In this document: positions 35,891 through 46,027 of the stretch, in pieces
How the letters are laid out: every line of letters starts with the position of its first letter
How positions within the stretch are numbered: the stretch's first letter is position 1
From: Actinoallomurus sp963850195
GTDB taxonomy: Bacteria; Actinomycetota; Actinomycetes; Streptosporangiales; Streptosporangiaceae
Reading direction: 5' to 3'
Assembly (NCBI GenBank): GCA_963850195.1
Contig: CAWKKD010000007.1
Coordinates: 186,001 to 250,000 of the forward strand
Length of the DNA: 64,000 nt
Program-made: the position numbers and the translations under genes
Notes under the pieces: model-generated
Seen by the model: only the letters and a program-made list of their open reading frames with translations
What the model was told of the DNA's origin: nothing
Database searches by the model: none

Positions 35891-37273
35891 CTACGCGGCG
35901 GCCGGACCGGTGGGACCTGTGGGACCGGTGGAACCTGTGGAGCCGGCGGAACCTGTGGAACCGGCCGTCCCAGGGCCACCGGTCGCTCCGGTCGCACCGG
36001 TGGCGCCCACCGAACCGGTGGCGCCCTGGATGCCCTGGGCTCCAGTGGGTCCGGCAGGCCCGGCGGGCCCGGCGGCACCGGCGACGCCGGCGACTCCGGC
36101 GGGGCCCGCGGTTCCCTGGATGCCCTGCGGGCCTTCGGGGCCTGCGGGACCTGGGTTTCCGGTGGCTCCCGGGGCTCCCGTGTTACCCGTGGGGCCCGGA
36201 GGGCCGAGCGGGCCGATCAGGCCGGTCGCACCGACGGCTCCAGTGGCTCCAGTGAGCCCGATCACACCCTGAGCCCCCTGGGGCCCGGCAGGTCCTGCGG
36301 GACCTGTGGCTCCGAGGAGCCCGGCAGATCCGATTGGGCCGATGGGCCCCTGCAGACCTTGAGGGCCTGCTGGGCCCGCGGCTCCGGCGCCTCCGATGAG
36401 CCCGGCAGATCCGGCGGGGCCGATGGGTCCCTGCAGACCTTGGGCGCCTGCTGGGCCCGCGGTCCCGGCGGCTCCGGCGAGTCCGATGGGGCCGATGGGC
36501 CCCTGGAGGCCCTGCGCACCGGCCGTTCCGGCTGGGCCGGCGACGCCGGCAGGGCCGCCGGCTCCGGCGGGACCGGCAGGACCGGTCGCCCCGACAAGGC
36601 CGGCGGGGCCGACGGAGCCTTGCAGCCCCTGTGGCCCGCCGGGACCCGCGAGACCCTGGGCTCCCTGAGGTCCGCCGACCCCGGCCGGCCCGGCCACGCC
36701 AGGCGGCCCGGCCAGGCCGGCCGCTCCGGCCGGTCCAGTGGCTCCGTCGGTGCCCGCGGGTCCGGTGGCTCCGGCGGCTCCAGCCGTTCCGACTGGTCCG
36801 GCGGCTCCAGCCGTTCCAGCTGGTCCGGCGGTTCCGGCTGGGCCTGTGGCTCCGGCGGCTCCGGCCGTTCCATCGGTGCCGCCGGGCCCGGTGGGTCCGG
36901 TGGCACCGGCGGCCCCCGTCGCCCCGGTGAAGCCTCTGGGGCCGGCCGGCCCGGCCACACCGACCGTTCCATGGTCGTCGCCGTAGACGACGACGTGGTC
37001 GTTGTGCCATCTGACGATGCCTTCGATGTTCCCGGTGAAGTCATCGTCATCGTCGTCATCGTCGTCATCGAGCCTGGCGAGACGATGCTGAATGCTCTGA
37101 CCGCCGGTGATCGCCTGCAGACTTGCGAGCGTCATCGGTGCGTGAGTCTCCGCGCTGGCAGACGCCGAGGGAGGCGTGATGCTGAGCCCGCTGCTGACGG
37201 CTGCCAGGGCCAGCGAACCATATGCGACCTTTCGCGAAAGCCGCGGTGACGTCCGGATCATCCTGAGGAGCAT
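35891..37273 (-). CDS. Secreted collagen-like Gly-X-Y repeat protein
   Basis: 460 residues. Signal peptide (about 1-42), a non-repeated region (about 43-101) with a run of ten Asp (69-78) and IEGIVRWHNDHVVVYG, then about 119 unbroken Gly-X-Y triplets to the end. X and Y are mostly Pro, Ala, Thr, Val, Ile and Gln, with Arg only near the start and no Lys. Such proteins form surface triple helices. No C-terminal trimerisation head or LPXTG anchor was seen. ATG 37273 has GGGGAAG upstream. The repeated DNA creates a long false open frame on the opposite strand. Confidence 0.9.
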   Translation of the reverse strand: MLLRMIRTSPRLSRKVAYGSLALAAVSSGLSITPPSASASAETHAPMTLASLQAITGGQSIQHRLARLDDDDDDDDDDFTGNIEGIVRWHNDHVVVYGDDHGTVGVAGPAGPRGFTGATGAAGATGPTGPGGTDGTAGAAGATGPAGTAGPAGTAGAAGPVGTAGAAGATGPAGTDGATGPAGAAGLAGPPGVAGPAGVGGPQGAQGLAGPGGPQGLQGSVGPAGLVGATGPAGPAGAGGPAGVAGPAGTAGAQGLQGPIGPIGLAGAAGTAGPAGAQGLQGPIGPAGSAGLIGGAGAAGPAGPQGLQGPIGPIGSAGLLGATGPAGPAGPQGAQGVIGLTGATGAVGATGLIGPLGPPGPTGNTGAPGATGNPGPAGPEGPQGIQGTAGPAGVAGVAGAAGPAGPAGPTGAQGIQGATGSVGATGATGATGGPGTAGSTGSAGSTGSTGPTGPTGPAAA

Positions 37274-37606
37274 CAATTAACTTCCCCATTTCAATCACAT
37301 CTGGAAGGAGTCGGTACTCTCTTCGTGGTGTGTCGCATCGTTGGCGCGAGAGGTAAATACCCGCACGGCGAAATGGGGAAGGCGTCTTTTGGGTAGGGAA
37401 AAGCAAATGACGTGATGTCATAATTGGCTACAGACGGAACGCGTCCGTGCGCATATCAAAGGAATCATCGAACGCCGAAAGGGTGATGAACGCGACGTTC
37501 GTTACTGAGGGAACGGCGTGTTCGGGGCAGTTCGACCGCAGAAGTTCCGAACACCGGGAAGGTGAGATCTCGACCGGACACCGCTGCATGGGTCCGGCGT
37601 ATCGCC
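37274..37606. other. Intergenic region, no gene seen
   Basis: 333 bp upstream of the collagen-like gene and downstream of the ABC permease. It has lower GC than its surroundings (e.g. around 37370-37430), as expected for the collagen-like gene's promoter. No operator or terminator was identified. Confidence 0.5.
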
Positions 37607-38449
37607 TCAGCTCACCACGTCTTTGGTGCGAAAGCGGCGTACCGCGAGGGCCAGGAACACGATCGCGTACGACGCCGACAGAGCCGTCCCCTTGATCATC
37701 CCGGTCCAGACGAGCTGGGGTTGCAGCGCGTCGGTCCAGGCGAACAGCCAGTGCGTCGGCAGGAACTCCCGCCAGTGCCCGAGCGCGGTGACCGCGTCGA
37801 TGATGTTGCTGAGGATCACCAGGCCGACGGCGCCGCCCACCGCGCCCAGCGGCGAGTCCGTGGTCACCGACAGCAGGAACGCCAGCGCGGCCACGACGAG
37901 CTGGGAGACCAGGGCGTACGCGACGATGATCAGCATCCGGGTGAGCGCGGTGCCGTTGGGCAGGGCCTCGTCGCCCGTCGGCAGGCGTAGCCGGGCCCAG
38001 CCGAAGACGTAGATGCCGGTAATCATCGCCATCGTCGGCAGGCTGAGCACGGCCAGCGCCGCGAACGTCATGGCGACGATCAGCTTCTGCCGGAGCAGCC
38101 GGGTGCGCGGGACCGGCGCGGCGAGCAGGTAGCGCAGCGAGGCCCAGCCGGCCTCGCTGGCCACGGTGTCGCCGCAGAACAGCGCGACCGCGACGACGAG
38201 CAGGAAGCCCACCGACACGAACAGCGTGAACGCGGTGAAGTTCAGCGCGCCCGCCGTGGCGACCGTGACGAGCCCCGGCGTGTTGGCGTCGCGCCCCGAC
38301 GGCGAGCCGCCGATCTTGAACGCGGCGGCGAGCACCCAGGGCAGCGCGAGCAGCACGGCGAACGCGATCCACGTGCGGCGGCGCCGGAGCTGGCGGACCG
38401 CCTCGACGCGCAGCGGCAGTGTGCGGCGCGGCCGGTAGGTCGTGGTCAC
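37607..38449 (-). CDS. ABC transporter permease (ABC-2 type)
   Basis: 280 residues, about six membrane helices. The N-terminal cytoplasmic ALRVEAVRQLRRRRT-like region and the GWASLRYLLAAPVPRTRLL segment are typical of ABC-2 permeases. Its GTG overlaps the stop of the peptidase-ATPase gene, so the fusion's ATPase domain is its likely partner. Substrate unknown. Confidence 0.85.
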   Translation of the reverse strand: MTTTYRPRRTLPLRVEAVRQLRRRRTWIAFAVLLALPWVLAAAFKIGGSPSGRDANTPGLVTVATAGALNFTAFTLFVSVGFLLVVAVALFCGDTVASEAGWASLRYLLAAPVPRTRLLRQKLIVAMTFAALAVLSLPTMAMITGIYVFGWARLRLPTGDEALPNGTALTRMLIIVAYALVSQLVVAALAFLLSVTTDSPLGAVGGAVGLVILSNIIDAVTALGHWREFLPTHWLFAWTDALQPQLVWTGMIKGTALSASYAIVFLALAVRRFRTKDVVS

Positions 38450-41061
38450 GAATCCTCCCCGATGAGTGCGAGGAACGCGTCCTCGAGGCGCCGGTGCGGC
38501 GTGACGCGGCTCACCGGTACGCCCTCCGCGACGAGCGACGCGACGACCAGGGCCGGTGCCGAGCCGTTGACGCGTACGAGGACGCCCGGCTCGTACGCCT
38601 CCGCGCCCTCGATGCCCTCCAGGGTGTCGAGGACGGCCAGCGCGCGGTCGACCTCCGTCGTACCGATCACGAGGGAGCCGTCGTGGCCGGTGATCTCCGA
38701 GACCGGTCCGGCGGCGACGAGAGTGCCCCGGTGCATCACGACAACGTCCGAGCAGGTCTGTTCGACCTCGGCGAGCATGTGGCTGGAGATGATCACGGTG
38801 CGGCCCTCGGCGGCGTACCGGACCAGGACCTCGCGCATCTCGGCGATCTGCGGCGGGTCCAGTCCGTTGGTGGGCTCGTCGAGCACGAGCAGGTCGGGCA
38901 GGCCGAGCATGGCCTGCGCGATGGCGAGCCGCTGCCGCATGCCCTGGGAGTAGGTGCGTACGGGCCGCCGGATCGCGTCGCCCAGCCCGGCGATCTTCAG
39001 GGCCTCGTCGAGGTACGCCTCGCCGCGCCCGGCCGCCTTCCAGTACAGCTCAAGGTTGTCGATGCCGGACAGGTGCGGCAGGAAGCCCGGCCCCTCGACG
39101 AACGATCCCAGCCGCGCCAGGACCGGCGACCCCGGGCGTACCGGCTCGCCGAAGATCCGGATCTCCCCGGCGTCGGGGTGGATCAGGCCCATCAGCATGC
39201 GCAGTGTCGTCGTCTTCCCGGCGCCGTTCGGGCCGAGGAGGCCGCAGACCTGGCCGCGTTCGACGCGGAAGGACAGGTCGTCGACGGCCAGGTGACCGTT
39301 GCGGTACCGCTTGGTCAGCCCGCTGATCTCCAGCGGGATGTCCGGGTCGCCCGGCCCGCTCCCGCGCCGTCGCCGTACGCGCGAGGTGCTCACGATGACG
39401 ATGGCGGCGACCACCGCGATCACCGGCAGGCCCCAGACCCACCAGGGCAGCGGGGCCGGGGGCGTTCGAAGCGCCGCGTCCACCGGGACGGTCAGCGGGG
39501 TGTCCACCGACACCTGGTACGACGCCGGCGCGGCGGGCGAGGAGAAGCCCATGTCGGTGGTGCTGAGCGTGAGCCGGATCCGGTGGCCCGGGTCGAACCG
39601 GTAGTCCATGGCCGGCAGCGTCAGCTCGGCCGAGCCGTTCACGTGCAGCGGCGCGACGATGCGCCGGGCCGGCGCGGCCAGCCCGTTCGGGCCGACGTCG
39701 TACAGCTTGGCGAAGAGCGTCGGATGCCCCGGACCCTGTACGCGTACGCGTACGCGGATCCGCGCGGCGCCGGTGAGCCGGAGAGGCGTGGACAGCGGTT
39801 CGGAGTCGAACATCGCGGACTGGCCGGGCAGGTCGAGGCCGAGGCCGGCGCTCGCGCCCAGGTCGCCGAGGCCGTTGAGCGCACCGAGCCCGGGCAGGGC
39901 GGTGACGGCGGCGGGCGAGCCGCCGGCCGGGTTCTGGATGGTCTGCTCGTCGCCGCCGAGGGTGACCTGGCGGCTCGACGTGCCGCCGAGGCCCGGGTAG
40001 CGGCCCGCGGACGCCGCGGCGATCGTGACGCGCTGGGTGGAGGAGTCGATGCCGCCGGTACGCGTGACGGTGAACCCGTCCGCGTCCTTGGCAGGCTCGC
40101 CCTTCAGATAGCGGTCGAACCAGCCGCTCACCAGGTCACGTACGCGGTCGGTCTCCGGGTCGCCGCCGTCGTGCCCGCCCTGGAACCACACGACCTTGAC
40201 CGGCGCGCCCTTGACGGCACGCGCGTTGGCGTCGGCCTGGTCGAGCGGGAACAGCGAGTCGGCCTGCCCCTGGACCAGCAGCGTCGGCACACGGATCCGG
40301 CCGGCCATCGACGAGGGGCTCGAGTGCCGCAGCGTCGCGATCGCGTCCGCGGTCGGGCGCCCGCTCTCGGCCACCTTCTGGTACATGTCGCAGAGCGCCG
40401 GCAGGAATCGTCCACAGGCTGTGGATGACGCTCCGCTCGTGAAGAAGACGCCGGCCCACATCTTCTTGAAGACCCCGTCCTGCGGGCCCCTCCCGTCCGC
40501 GGCGGGGAACAGCGCGTCGGCCAGGTCGTACCAGGTGATCTGCGGCGCGATCGCGTCGATGCGCTTGTCGTAGGCGGCCGCCATCAGCGAGATCCCGCCG
40601 CCGTAGGACTGCCCGGCCACACCGACCCGCGGATCGCCGGGCCCGTCGAGGCGCACCTCGGGCCGCCGCGCCAGCCAGTCGAGCAACTGGCGAACGTCCT
40701 TCACGTCGTAGTCGGGCGAATCGAGCGTGATGTCGCCGCCCGACGCGCCGAAGCCCCGAGCGGACCAGGTCAGAACCGCATACCCCTGCCGCGCGAGCCC
40801 CTCCGCCTCCGCACGCGTGTCGTCCTTACTCCCCCCGAACCCGTGCGCGAGCAACACCGCCGGCGCGCGGCCGGCCGGCCGTACGGGAGAGAAGAACGTC
40901 GTATCGATCGTGACGTGCTGGTCGTCCTTCGGCCCGTCGACGACCGGAATGCGTTGCTCGGTGCTGTGCACCGGCGGATCGCCGCCCACCGATACCCAGG
41001 TGATACCCCCGGCCACCAGCCCTGCCGCGGCGATGAACGCAGCCACCCGTCCCCGCTTCAT
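38446..41061 (-). CDS. Fusion of an alpha/beta-hydrolase (X-Pro dipeptidyl-peptidase type) and an ABC ATPase
   Basis: 871 residues. An N-terminal membrane helix is followed by an S15/CocE-like hydrolase (about 40-340) with Ser in GQSYGGG, Asp in GQADSLFPL and His in QGGHDGG, a jelly-roll X-Pro C-terminal domain (about 340-530), a second helix (PLPWWVWGLPVIAVVAAIV) and a cytoplasmic ABC ATPase (about 575-871) with Walker A GPNGAGKTT, signature YSQGMRQR, and Walker B LLVLDEPTNGLD. The hydrolase should face outside and the ATPase inside. Coupled to the permease downstream. Confidence 0.88.
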   Translation of the reverse strand: MKRGRVAAFIAAAGLVAGGITWVSVGGDPPVHSTEQRIPVVDGPKDDQHVTIDTTFFSPVRPAGRAPAVLLAHGFGGSKDDTRAEAEGLARQGYAVLTWSARGFGASGGDITLDSPDYDVKDVRQLLDWLARRPEVRLDGPGDPRVGVAGQSYGGGISLMAAAYDKRIDAIAPQITWYDLADALFPAADGRGPQDGVFKKMWAGVFFTSGASSTACGRFLPALCDMYQKVAESGRPTADAIATLRHSSPSSMAGRIRVPTLLVQGQADSLFPLDQADANARAVKGAPVKVVWFQGGHDGGDPETDRVRDLVSGWFDRYLKGEPAKDADGFTVTRTGGIDSSTQRVTIAAASAGRYPGLGGTSSRQVTLGGDEQTIQNPAGGSPAAVTALPGLGALNGLGDLGASAGLGLDLPGQSAMFDSEPLSTPLRLTGAARIRVRVRVQGPGHPTLFAKLYDVGPNGLAAPARRIVAPLHVNGSAELTLPAMDYRFDPGHRIRLTLSTTDMGFSSPAAPASYQVSVDTPLTVPVDAALRTPPAPLPWWVWGLPVIAVVAAIVIVSTSRVRRRRGSGPGDPDIPLEISGLTKRYRNGHLAVDDLSFRVERGQVCGLLGPNGAGKTTTLRMLMGLIHPDAGEIRIFGEPVRPGSPVLARLGSFVEGPGFLPHLSGIDNLELYWKAAGRGEAYLDEALKIAGLGDAIRRPVRTYSQGMRQRLAIAQAMLGLPDLLVLDEPTNGLDPPQIAEMREVLVRYAAEGRTVIISSHMLAEVEQTCSDVVVMHRGTLVAAGPVSEITGHDGSLVIGTTEVDRALAVLDTLEGIEGAEAYEPGVLVRVNGSAPALVVASLVAEGVPVSRVTPHRRLEDAFLALIGEDS

Positions 41062-41404
41062 GCGCCGACTCTATTCGGCATACCCACATATAGGGACACC
41101 GGCCGGTGCCCACGGGGACGGCCGTTACGTGCTGCCGACCGATCGGAGGACCCCGAGCGACGAATTGGTGAACCGCACATTTACCGACCCGCTCGAATTC
41201 CGAACGATTCTCGATCGCGTTAACGCAGGTCACTAGGGTTCTCCAGTGGGGCGCGACGATCAGCTCTCCTCATCGTCGGCTCCCCGGGATAGCCTGGGGC
41301 GGCCCCGTACGGAACGCCCAATCCATTGCGTTTCGGTAATGCGGACAACCCGCACCGGGTTGTGACCGTCTCCGTTGGAGAGACGGCCAGAACGGAGGTT
41401 GGCG
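41062..41404. other. Divergent intergenic region, no gene seen
   Basis: 343 bp between the peptidase-ABC fusion and the SecD-like gene. A GC-rich near-palindrome (41093-41112) and GACGAT...ATCGTC arms (about 41257-41279) are present. No conserved gene or RNA was recognised. Confidence 0.45.
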
Positions 41405-41947
41405 ATGCGGACGGCGCGGCACTCCAAGCCACGGCCGGGGCTGATCGCGGTGGTGATCACGTTGTTCGTGATGATCGCGGCGATCGCGCTGACCGGGACG
41501 CTGATCGCGGCGTTCGCCCACGAGCATCCCGCGCGCTTCTCGTCGCCGCTGAAGATCTATCCGGTCACGCAGGAGATCCCGGGCGCGCAGTGTCCGGTGG
41601 GCGTCCAGGGTGTGGTCGGGCAGAACGCCACCGGGTCGGTCTGTTACCGGCTCACGACCGGCATCATCATCAAGCGCGTCAACGACATCCATGTCGAGCG
41701 GGTGTCGAACGGCGGGTACGCCGTGTCGCTCAGCCTGACGCCCGCGGACGGCAAGGCCCTCGCCCGGCTCACTCGCGGCGCCATCGGCCGGTCCTTCGCG
41801 CTGACCGTACGCGACCAGGTCGTGGCCACGCCGCGCGTGGACGCGCCGATCACCCGGGGACGCGTGCTGATCACGGGCAACCTCACCCAGGGCGACGCCA
41901 AGGGCATCGTGAACCGCCTGAGAGGCACCGCCGCCCAGTCGACCTAG
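41405..41947 (+). CDS. SecDF P1-head-like membrane-anchored protein
   Basis: 180 residues: a short basic N-terminus, one membrane helix (LIAVVITLFVMIAAIALTG) and an extracellular domain resembling the SecD P1 head (AVSLSLTPADGKALARLT, ITGNLTQGDAKGIVNRLR). It lacks the SecD membrane channel, so it is not a translocase by itself. ATG 41405 has GGAGGTT 5 nt upstream. Overlaps the crotonase gene end by 4 nt. Confidence 0.75.
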   Translation: MRTARHSKPRPGLIAVVITLFVMIAAIALTGTLIAAFAHEHPARFSSPLKIYPVTQEIPGAQCPVGVQGVVGQNATGSVCYRLTTGIIIKRVNDIHVERVSNGGYAVSLSLTPADGKALARLTRGAIGRSFALTVRDQVVATPRVDAPITRGRVLITGNLTQGDAKGIVNRLRGTAAQST

Positions 41948-42741
41948 GAGAACGTGCCGTGACGCCCGGCGCCGTCGTTGAAGCGCCGTACGTCCGACAG
42001 TCCGGCCTCCTCGATCGTGGCGTGGCCGTGCCGGAACTCCCGCGCGATGGCGTCGTCCTCTTCCAGGCCGTCCTGCTCGAGCGCGGACAGTCGATCGTTC
42101 CGCAGGCAGATCTGAGGGAACGCCGCGATCTCGGCGGCCAGCTTCTCGGCCGCCGAACGCGATGAGCCGGGCGGTACCAGCCGGTTGACCAGCCCGATGT
42201 CGTACGCCTCGCTCGCGGGTACGGCGCGGCCGGTGAGGATCAGGTCCATCGCGCGCGACTGCCCGATCAGGCGCGGCAGGCGTACGGTGCCGCCGTCGAT
42301 GAGCGGTACGCCCCAGCGGCGGCAGAAGACCCCGAAGACGGCGTCCTCCTCGGCGACCCGCAGGTCGCACCAGATCGCCAGCTCCAGCCCGCCCGCCACG
42401 GCGTGCCCGCTGACCGCCGCGATCACCGGCTTGGACAGCCTCATCCGGGTCGGGCCCATCGGGCCCTCGGCGGCGTGGGACAGGTCGTGGCTGGAGGCGC
42501 CGACGCTCGGTGCGTCGACCCGGTTGGCGCGGCCGGTGCCCAGGGCCTTCAGGTCGGCGCCCGCGCAGAACGTGCCGCCCTCGCCCCACAGCACGGCGAC
42601 GGCGGCGTCCGGGTCGGCGTCGAACTCACGGAACGCCTCGGCAAGCGCGCGCGCCGTCGCTCCGTCGACCGCGTTGCGAACCTCGGGACGGCTCAGCACG
42701 ACCGTCGTGACCGGACCCTGTTTCTCCACCCGCACGCTCAT
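41944..42741 (-). CDS. Enoyl-CoA hydratase/isomerase (crotonase) family protein
   Basis: 265 residues. Crotonase fold with the oxyanion-hole segments GGTFCAGADLKALG and ISGHAVAGGLELAIWCD-like. The catalytic acid position reads WGVPLIDGGTVRLPRLIG. Reaction class cannot be fixed. ATG 42741 (MSVRVEKQG) is preferred to ATG 42765. It is 46 nt downstream of korB. Confidence 0.87.
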   Translation of the reverse strand: MSVRVEKQGPVTTVVLSRPEVRNAVDGATARALAEAFREFDADPDAAVAVLWGEGGTFCAGADLKALGTGRANRVDAPSVGASSHDLSHAAEGPMGPTRMRLSKPVIAAVSGHAVAGGLELAIWCDLRVAEEDAVFGVFCRRWGVPLIDGGTVRLPRLIGQSRAMDLILTGRAVPASEAYDIGLVNRLVPPGSSRSAAEKLAAEIAAFPQICLRNDRLSALEQDGLEEDDAIAREFRHGHATIEEAGLSDVRRFNDGAGRHGTFS

Positions 42742-42787
42742 GACCGAACACCATTCCACGATCATGGGTGCGGGTGGAAGGGGGCCC

Positions 42788-43815
42788 TCAGTCGATGCGC
42801 CAGGTGTCGCCGCTCGCGAGCAGCCCGGCGAGGTCGCCCGCGCCCTGCTGCGCGACGGCCTCCTCGAGCTGGGTGCGCATCAGCTCGTCGTACGACGGCC
42901 GCTCGACCTGGCGGAAGATGCCGATCGGGGTGTGGGCGAAGCTCGGCGAGTCGAGCCTGGACAGCGCGAACGCGAGGGTGGGGTCCTCCTGGTGCGCGTC
43001 GTGCACGAGAATGTCCGGCGAGCTCGCCGGTACGACCTCGAGCGCCCCGCTCGCCGTACGCCGCAGTGCCTTGTCGCGGTCGGCGCCGAAGACGACCGGC
43101 TCGCCGTGCTCGAGGCGGACCGTGACGTCGTCGCGGACCTCGGGGTCCTTCAGCGGCGCGAACGCGTCGTCGTTGAAGATGTTGCAGTTCTGGTAGATCT
43201 CCACGAGCGCGGTGCCGTTGTGCTGGGCGGCCGCGCGCAGCACCGACTGCAGGTGCTTGCGGTCGGAGTCGATGGTGCGCGCCACGAACGTGGCCTCGGC
43301 GCCGACGGCCAGCGAGATCGGGTTGAACGGCGCGTCGAGCGAACCCATCGGCGTCGACTTGGTGATCTTGCCGACCTCGGAGGTCGGGGAGTACTGGCCC
43401 TTCGTCAGGCCGTAGATCCGGTTGTTGAACAGCAGGATCTTCAGGTTGACGTTGCGGCGCAGCGAGTGGATCAGGTGGTTGCCGCCGATCGACAGCGCGT
43501 CGCCGTCACCGGTGACCACCCACACGGACAGGTCCGGCCGCGAGGAGGCCAGGCCCGTCGCGATCGCCGGCGCGCGGCCGTGGATCGAGTGGAAACCGTA
43601 GGTGTTCATGTAGTACGGGAACCGCGACGAGCAGCCGATGCCGGAGACGAAGACGACGTTCTCCCGCTTGAGGCCCAGCTCCGGCATGAAGCCCTGCACC
43701 GCGGCGAGGATGGCGTAGTCGCCACAGCCGGGGCACCAGCGGACCTCCTGGTCCGTCTTGAAGTCCTTGGCGCTCTGGCGCGCCGGGTCCTTCGGGACGA
43801 GTGCGAGTGGGTCGC

Positions 43816-43819
<4 letters not shown>
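42788..43819 (-). CDS. korB: 2-oxoacid:ferredoxin oxidoreductase, beta subunit
   Basis: 343 residues. TPP-binding subunit with CPGCGDYAIL (Fe-S ligands), GIGCSSRFPYY, the TPP/Mg motif GDGDALSIGGNH-LIHSLRRN and NNRIYGLTKGQYSPTS. With KorA it oxidises 2-oxoglutarate (or a related 2-oxoacid) with CoA and reduces ferredoxin. ATGA overlap with korA. The reading frame continues open through korA but that part is a shadow. Confidence 0.93.
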
Positions 43820-45654
<1,835 letters not shown>

Positions 45655-46027
45655 AGGGCAGGACCTCCTCGACGAGTAATGCTGGGACGGCAGGGGGCGT
45701 CCGGCGCACTACTTAGGCTTACCTTCATGCTACGTCCCAAGTGACGTGGATGACTCGATGGTTCGGGCAGCGGTGAGGCATGCGTCTGGTGATCTGGTGG
45801 CCCCGTCTCCCGTACGCCCACGTCCCCGCTCCGAAGAGTCGTTTCCCATCTCACGGGGACCGCAAGCATGACGGCGCACGGCGGCCGGATCAGGCCGTGG
45901 GCGGACACAGCGCGCTCGCCGACCGGCAGAGGTCGACGTGGAGGCGGCTGATGAGCAGCGATCTGATCACGTGCCGAACTATAAGCCGGGGACCTCGCGC
46001 CCGGCTCGAACGGGGTCGCAGTCCCGG
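45655..46027. other. korA upstream region, no gene seen
   Basis: 373 bp between korA and the end of the proline-rich membrane protein gene. It includes a possible iron box. Short frames here have no coding support. Confidence 0.5.
45713..45726. promoter_or_regulatory. Partial DtxR/IdeR-like iron box upstream of korA
   Basis: TTAGGCTTACCTTC matches 11 of 14 bases of the right part of the actinobacterial iron-box consensus TTAGGCTAACCTAA; the left part does not match. It lies 59-72 bp before the korA start. KorAB is Fe-S rich, so iron control would make sense, but the match is incomplete. Confidence 0.3.

Noticed and set aside
36000..36960. Regular short repeats that could be mistaken for a CRISPR array
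   Set aside because: The repeats are codon-based (Gly-X-Y) without constant spacers, and no cas genes are nearby.
35417..37249. Plus-strand Gly/Ser-rich open frame of 610 codons
   Set aside because: It is the complement of the Gly-X-Y repeats of the collagen-like gene. The minus-strand reading has a signal peptide, a ribosome-binding site and perfect triplet periodicity.
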